From: Halobacteria archaeon HArc-gm2
GTDB lineage: Archaea > Halobacteriota > Halobacteria > Halobacteriales > Haloarculaceae
DNA: 64,000 nt
Assembly (NCBI GenBank): GCA_025517465.1
Contig: JAOPKE010000006.1
Coordinates: 1 to 64,000 of the forward strand
Direction of reading: 5' to 3'
The translations under genes were made by a program, and so were the position numbers. The first letter of the stretch is position 1. Every line of letters begins with the position of its first letter. Under the pieces are notes generated by a model. That model was not told the origin of the DNA. It saw only the letters and a list, made by a program, of their open reading frames with translations, and ran no database searches. This document shows, in pieces, positions 61,307-64,000 of the stretch.

Positions 61307-61882
61307 TCACACGCTTCGCGGGTCGACGGCGCGGACGATCGACGCGACGCCCGGCCAGCCGTCCCGACGCCACAGCAGGAGGGCGACGCCGAGCAGCGAT
61401 AGCTCGACGAGGAGGAAGGTGATCCCCTGTGGCGTCCGCAGGAAGGCGAGGAACTGGACGACGAGTTCGAGGACCCGGCCCGCGAACGCGTCCGTCTGGG
61501 ACGGCGGGATGTCGACGAACGGCCAGAAGAGAAAGGCCAGGTTCGGCGGGTCGCCCAGCACCATCGGGTAGACGACGTCCGCCGGGAGGTGGACGAGGTA
61601 CGCCAGCGAGAACGCCGCGCCCACGTCCGCCCGCCCGTACCGGCGTGCGACGAGGTAGACGACGACGGCGGTGGGGGCGGCGACGGTCAGGGAGTGAGCC
61701 AGCGAGTGGCCCGAGGGGAGCAGCGACGTCCGCCAGCCCAGTGGCTTGTCGATCAGGTCGGGCAGCTGCGAGCCGACGACGGCCGCGATAGCCTCGGCTT
61801 CACCCGGCGGGCGCCTGCTCCGTCCGCGACGCCACAGCGAGACGGCGAGGTAGCCGATGGCGAGGTGGTCCCACGGCCACAT
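61307..61882 (-). CDS. YdjM-type predicted membrane-bound metal-dependent hydrolase
   Basis: 191 residues. MWPWDHLAIGYLAVSL, VGSQLPDLIDKPLGW and LLPSGHSLAHSL carry the conserved His and Asp residues of the LexA-binding/YdjM (PF04307) membrane hydrolase family, with about four membrane segments. Substrate unknown. No ATAACAA box is present at its start, unlike its neighbours. Confidence 0.85.
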   Translation of the reverse strand: MWPWDHLAIGYLAVSLWRRGRSRRPPGEAEAIAAVVGSQLPDLIDKPLGWRTSLLPSGHSLAHSLTVAAPTAVVVYLVARRYGRADVGAAFSLAYLVHLPADVVYPMVLGDPPNLAFLFWPFVDIPPSQTDAFAGRVLELVVQFLAFLRTPQGITFLLVELSLLGVALLLWRRDGWPGVASIVRAVDPRSV

Positions 61883-62080
61883 CGCTACTGGCGGCTACTC
61901 ACCCTGCTACGGTCGGAAGTGCTCATCGTCGTCTCCTGGGTGACGGAGCGGTATAGTTAGCTGGACTGTACACGCACGCGGCGGATGGCGTCGGCGTCCG
62001 GGCCTGCGGCAGACGGCGTCGCTCGCACCCATTTCGCGAGCCAGGCGACTAGACCCACCTTACCGGCCCTCCCGAGATGG

Positions 62081-62087
62081 ATAACAA
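62081..62087 (+). promoter_or_regulatory. ATAACAA box upstream of flavin reductase gene
   Basis: 28 nt before the ATG at 62116, supporting that start over an ATG at 62077 that lies upstream of the box. Confidence 0.5.
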
Positions 62088-62115
62088 AGGGTACAGCCCG
62101 CGCGCTGTCGACAAT

Positions 62116-62610
62116 ATGCCCATCGAACGGACGAAGTTCCAGGAGACGGCGGGGATGGTGCCGACGGGGGTGGCGGTCGTCACGTTGCCGCCGGCCGCCT
62201 GCCCGCACGGGGTGACGGTCAACTCCTTCGACATGGTGTCGCTGTCGCCGCCGCTGGTCTCCATTGCACTGCCCGACGGGACGAAGGCCCACGAACTGCT
62301 CCGGGAGACCTCCATCGACGGGTTCTGCCTGAACGTCCTCACCGCAGATCAGCGCCGTCTCGGCCGGTACTTCGCTGACGTCGCCGACCTCTCGGAGAAC
62401 CCCTTCGTCGCCGAGCCGGTCCGGACGGCGGCCTCGGACGCGCCCGTGTTCGAGGACTCGCTGGCCTACATCGACTGTTCTGTCCACGACAGTTACGAGA
62501 CCGGCGACCACACCATCTACGTCGGCGCGGTCGAGAGCGCGGACGTGCTGAACCGGACCGCGACGCCGCTGACGCACTTCCGCAGCGACTGGCACGCCGC
62601 ACCGGAATGA
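62116..62610 (+). CDS. Flavin reductase-like (DIM6/NTAB) FMN-binding protein
   Basis: 164 residues from MPIERTKFQETAG. The split-barrel FMN fold is recognised by TGVAVVTLPPAACPHGVTVN and SFDMVSLSPPLVSIALPDGT, and the late DHTIYVGAVESADVL. It probably reduces or binds FMN and may supply a monooxygenase or act alone. No partner oxygenase is in view. It belongs to the group of genes with the ATAACAA box. Confidence 0.88.
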   Translation: MPIERTKFQETAGMVPTGVAVVTLPPAACPHGVTVNSFDMVSLSPPLVSIALPDGTKAHELLRETSIDGFCLNVLTADQRRLGRYFADVADLSENPFVAEPVRTAASDAPVFEDSLAYIDCSVHDSYETGDHTIYVGAVESADVLNRTATPLTHFRSDWHAAPE

Positions 62611-62645
62611 CCGGGGAACGACCGCATCAGGGCCACAGGCGCTCC

Positions 62646-62652
62646 ATAACAA
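62646..62652 (+). promoter_or_regulatory. ATAACAA box upstream of leader ORF and GT2 gene
   Basis: 28 nt before the ATG at 62681 of a 27-codon ORF and 98 nt before the GT2 ATG. This spacing points to transcription starting at the short ORF. Confidence 0.5.
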
Positions 62653-62680
62653 ACCACCTCTCACGGCCATACAGACACCA

Positions 62681-62764
62681 ATGACGCGACTGAACAGACC
62701 GACGTTCGACGCGCCACAGACGACAACGTTGTTCACTTCCAGGGGGTCCGATGTACAACGATAA
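62681..62764 (+). CDS. Candidate 27-codon upstream ORF overlapping GT2 gene
   Basis: ATG at 62681 (MTRLNRPTFDAP...) reads to TAA at 62762-62764, overlapping the first 14 bases of the GT2 gene in another frame. Box spacing fits this start. It may control GT2 translation by coupling. Confidence 0.4.
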   Translation: MTRLNRPTFDAPQTTTLFTSRGSDVQR

Positions 62765-63800
62765 GACCGTCGCCGTCGTGATCCCGGCGTACAACGAGGA
62801 AGCGTTCGTCGCCGGCGTCGTCGAGACCGTCCCCGACTTCGTCGACCGCGTCTACCCCGTCGACGACTGCTCGACGGACGGCACCTGGGCGGCGATCCAG
62901 GGGGCCGCCGAACGGGTGAACGACGCCGGCCTCGACCGGGACAGTCCTTTCGAGGACCGCGTCGTGCCCCTCCAGCACGCGGAGAACCGCGGCGTCGGCG
63001 GCGCCATCAAGACCGGCTACCTCCGGGCGCGCGAGGACGCCATCGACGTCACCGCCGTGATGGGCGGCGACGGCCAGATGCGCCCCGAGGCCCTGGAGCT
63101 GATCGTCGAACCCGTCGCCACGGGCCGGGCCGACTACGCCAAGGGCAACCGCCTGCTCGACGAGCAGTTCCACGAAGACATGCCGCGCTTCCGGTACGTC
63201 GGTAACCGCATCCTCACGCTGCTGACGAAGATCGCCAGCGGCTACTGGAACGTCGGCGACCCCCAGAACGGCTACACGGCCATCTCGCTCGAAGCGCTCG
63301 AACGGGTCGAGATCGAGGAGATGTACGAGTTCTACGGCTACTGCAACGACCTGCTCGTCAAACTCAACGTCGCTGGCATGCGCGTGGTCGACGTCCCACG
63401 CCAGGCCGTCTACGACGACGAGGAGAGCCACATCGACTACCGAACGTACATCCCGAAGGTCTCGGGGATGCTCGCCCGGAACGCCCTCTGGCGAGTCTGG
63501 GCGAAGTACGTCGTCAGCGAGCGCCACCCGGTCGCGCTGCTGGCCGGCGTCGCGGCGCTGGCCGGCGTCGCCGGCGTCGGCAGCCTCCTCAAGCGCATCA
63601 CCGGCTTCGGCGACGGGACGTCGCGTCTCGGGACGCTGGCGACGCTGTTCGGGACCGCCGTGTTCGCCATCCTGGCCATCGACCGCGAGCACGACGACCA
63701 CCTCGACGGCCAGACCGAGTGGAAACCGGAACCGGACTCCGTCGAGCAGTCGATGGTCGAGGAGGCCGACCAGCGGACCCAGATTCGCCACCAGGATTGA
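62751..63800 (+). CDS. Glycosyltransferase family 2 (dolichol-phosphate-sugar synthase-like)
   Basis: 349 residues. The GT2 fold shows TVAVVIPAYNEEAFVAGVV, VYPVDDCSTDGTW and the metal-binding VMGGDGQM, then GYWNVGDPQNGYTAISLEAL with the acceptor loop. Two C-terminal membrane segments (about 256-275 and 292-308) anchor it. It probably charges a dolichol phosphate or builds a surface glycan on the cytoplasmic face. An overlapping 27-codon ORF precedes it. Confidence 0.92.
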   Translation: MYNDKTVAVVIPAYNEEAFVAGVVETVPDFVDRVYPVDDCSTDGTWAAIQGAAERVNDAGLDRDSPFEDRVVPLQHAENRGVGGAIKTGYLRAREDAIDVTAVMGGDGQMRPEALELIVEPVATGRADYAKGNRLLDEQFHEDMPRFRYVGNRILTLLTKIASGYWNVGDPQNGYTAISLEALERVEIEEMYEFYGYCNDLLVKLNVAGMRVVDVPRQAVYDDEESHIDYRTYIPKVSGMLARNALWRVWAKYVVSERHPVALLAGVAALAGVAGVGSLLKRITGFGDGTSRLGTLATLFGTAVFAILAIDREHDDHLDGQTEWKPEPDSVEQSMVEEADQRTQIRHQD

Positions 63801-63835
63801 ACGGTAAGGTCGTTTCCGACACGGATTGCCCCATC

Positions 63836-63842
63836 ATAACAA
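63836..63842 (+). promoter_or_regulatory. ATAACAA box upstream of lipoprotein gene
   Basis: TCATAACAATC, 28 nt before the GTG at 63871; no TATA-like element between. It supports the GTG as start. Confidence 0.5.
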
Positions 63843-63870
63843 TCAGGGATCGCACCAGAGAGACGGACAA

Positions 63871-64000
63871 GTGACTGACGACAACCGAACCCGGCGTCGA
63901 TACCTGAAAACGCTCGGCGGCGTCGCGGGCCTCGCAGCGCTAGCGGGGTGTTCCTGGCTCGATCCGGGTCCGGGGCCGTCGGAGACGGAGACGCCGACGC
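63871..64000 (+). CDS. Tat-exported lipoprotein, 5' part (runs off the window)
   Basis: 43 codons from a GTG start are visible. The peptide begins VTDDNRTRRRYLKTLGG, a twin-arginine Tat motif, followed by a hydrophobic stretch and LAALAGCSW, a lipobox with the acylated Cys near residue 27, then a Pro/Thr/Glu linker. This is the standard haloarchaeal Tat-lipoprotein start; many are solute-binding proteins, but the rest is outside the window. ATAACAA spacing supports the GTG. Confidence 0.8.
   Translation, partial: MTDDNRTRRRYLKTLGGVAGLAALAGCSWLDPGPGPSETETPT

Overview
The window comes from a halophilic archaeon (class Halobacteria). It has high GC, acidic proteins and GC-rich third codon positions. 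It carries families largely or wholly confined to haloarchaea: HalOD1, Bat-type HTH_10 regulators, RdfA with its SMC-like partner, DUF5789, DUF5518 and DUF7344-type winged helices, and Tat-dependent lipoproteins. No rRNA, tRNA or CRISPR array was found.

Layout. 1-1716 has no convincing gene but a dense run of strong hairpins. 1717-7068 holds an OB-fold protein, then two surface-protein genes (a DUF3494 protein with a Thr/Asp/Glu stalk and a membrane-anchored exoprotein) bracketed by two copies of a 255-bp element. 7069-11060 mixes an AI-2E-type exporter, a DUF4112 protein and a Bat-type regulator with a decayed patch (a protease tail and a truncated repressor-like gene). 11074-13785 is the SMC-like/RdfA cell-shape pair. 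14061-37613 is a long run of stress, envelope and housekeeping genes: DUF2267, a CBS protein with a hibernation-factor-like tail, a cysteine-free family 4 uracil-DNA glycosylase, trehalose synthesis (otsAB), Dps, DUF1269, DUF389, an F420-dependent oxidoreductase and a second AI-2E protein. 37880-54508 continues with a YsnF-like protein, a mechanosensitive-channel-like protein, a Q-rich CBS protein, a frameshifted dodecin, a pentapeptide/K+-channel fusion, YihY, an FAD-Rieske protein, SPW and a copper-binding four-helix protein. 54594-64000 is a cell-surface or glycan region: FemAB-like, DUF1616, a PKD surface protein, Gfo/Idh/MocA, a membrane hydrolase, flavin reductase, GT2 and a lipoprotein.

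Three themes cut across the annotation. (1) Seven proteins share long Gln-rich low-complexity segments, alone or fused to Dps, CBS, phasin-like or copper-binding domains. (2) Most surface-gene starts in the last 10 kb carry an ATAACAA box about 27-28 or 32-36 nt upstream, without an ordinary TATA box, and three of these genes begin with a short overlapping upstream ORF. (3) Repeated non-coding elements recur: a 255-bp twin element whose two copies show compensatory base changes in a possible pseudoknot, a 15-bp-terminal-repeat element exactly after two stop codons, and several short tandem arrays.
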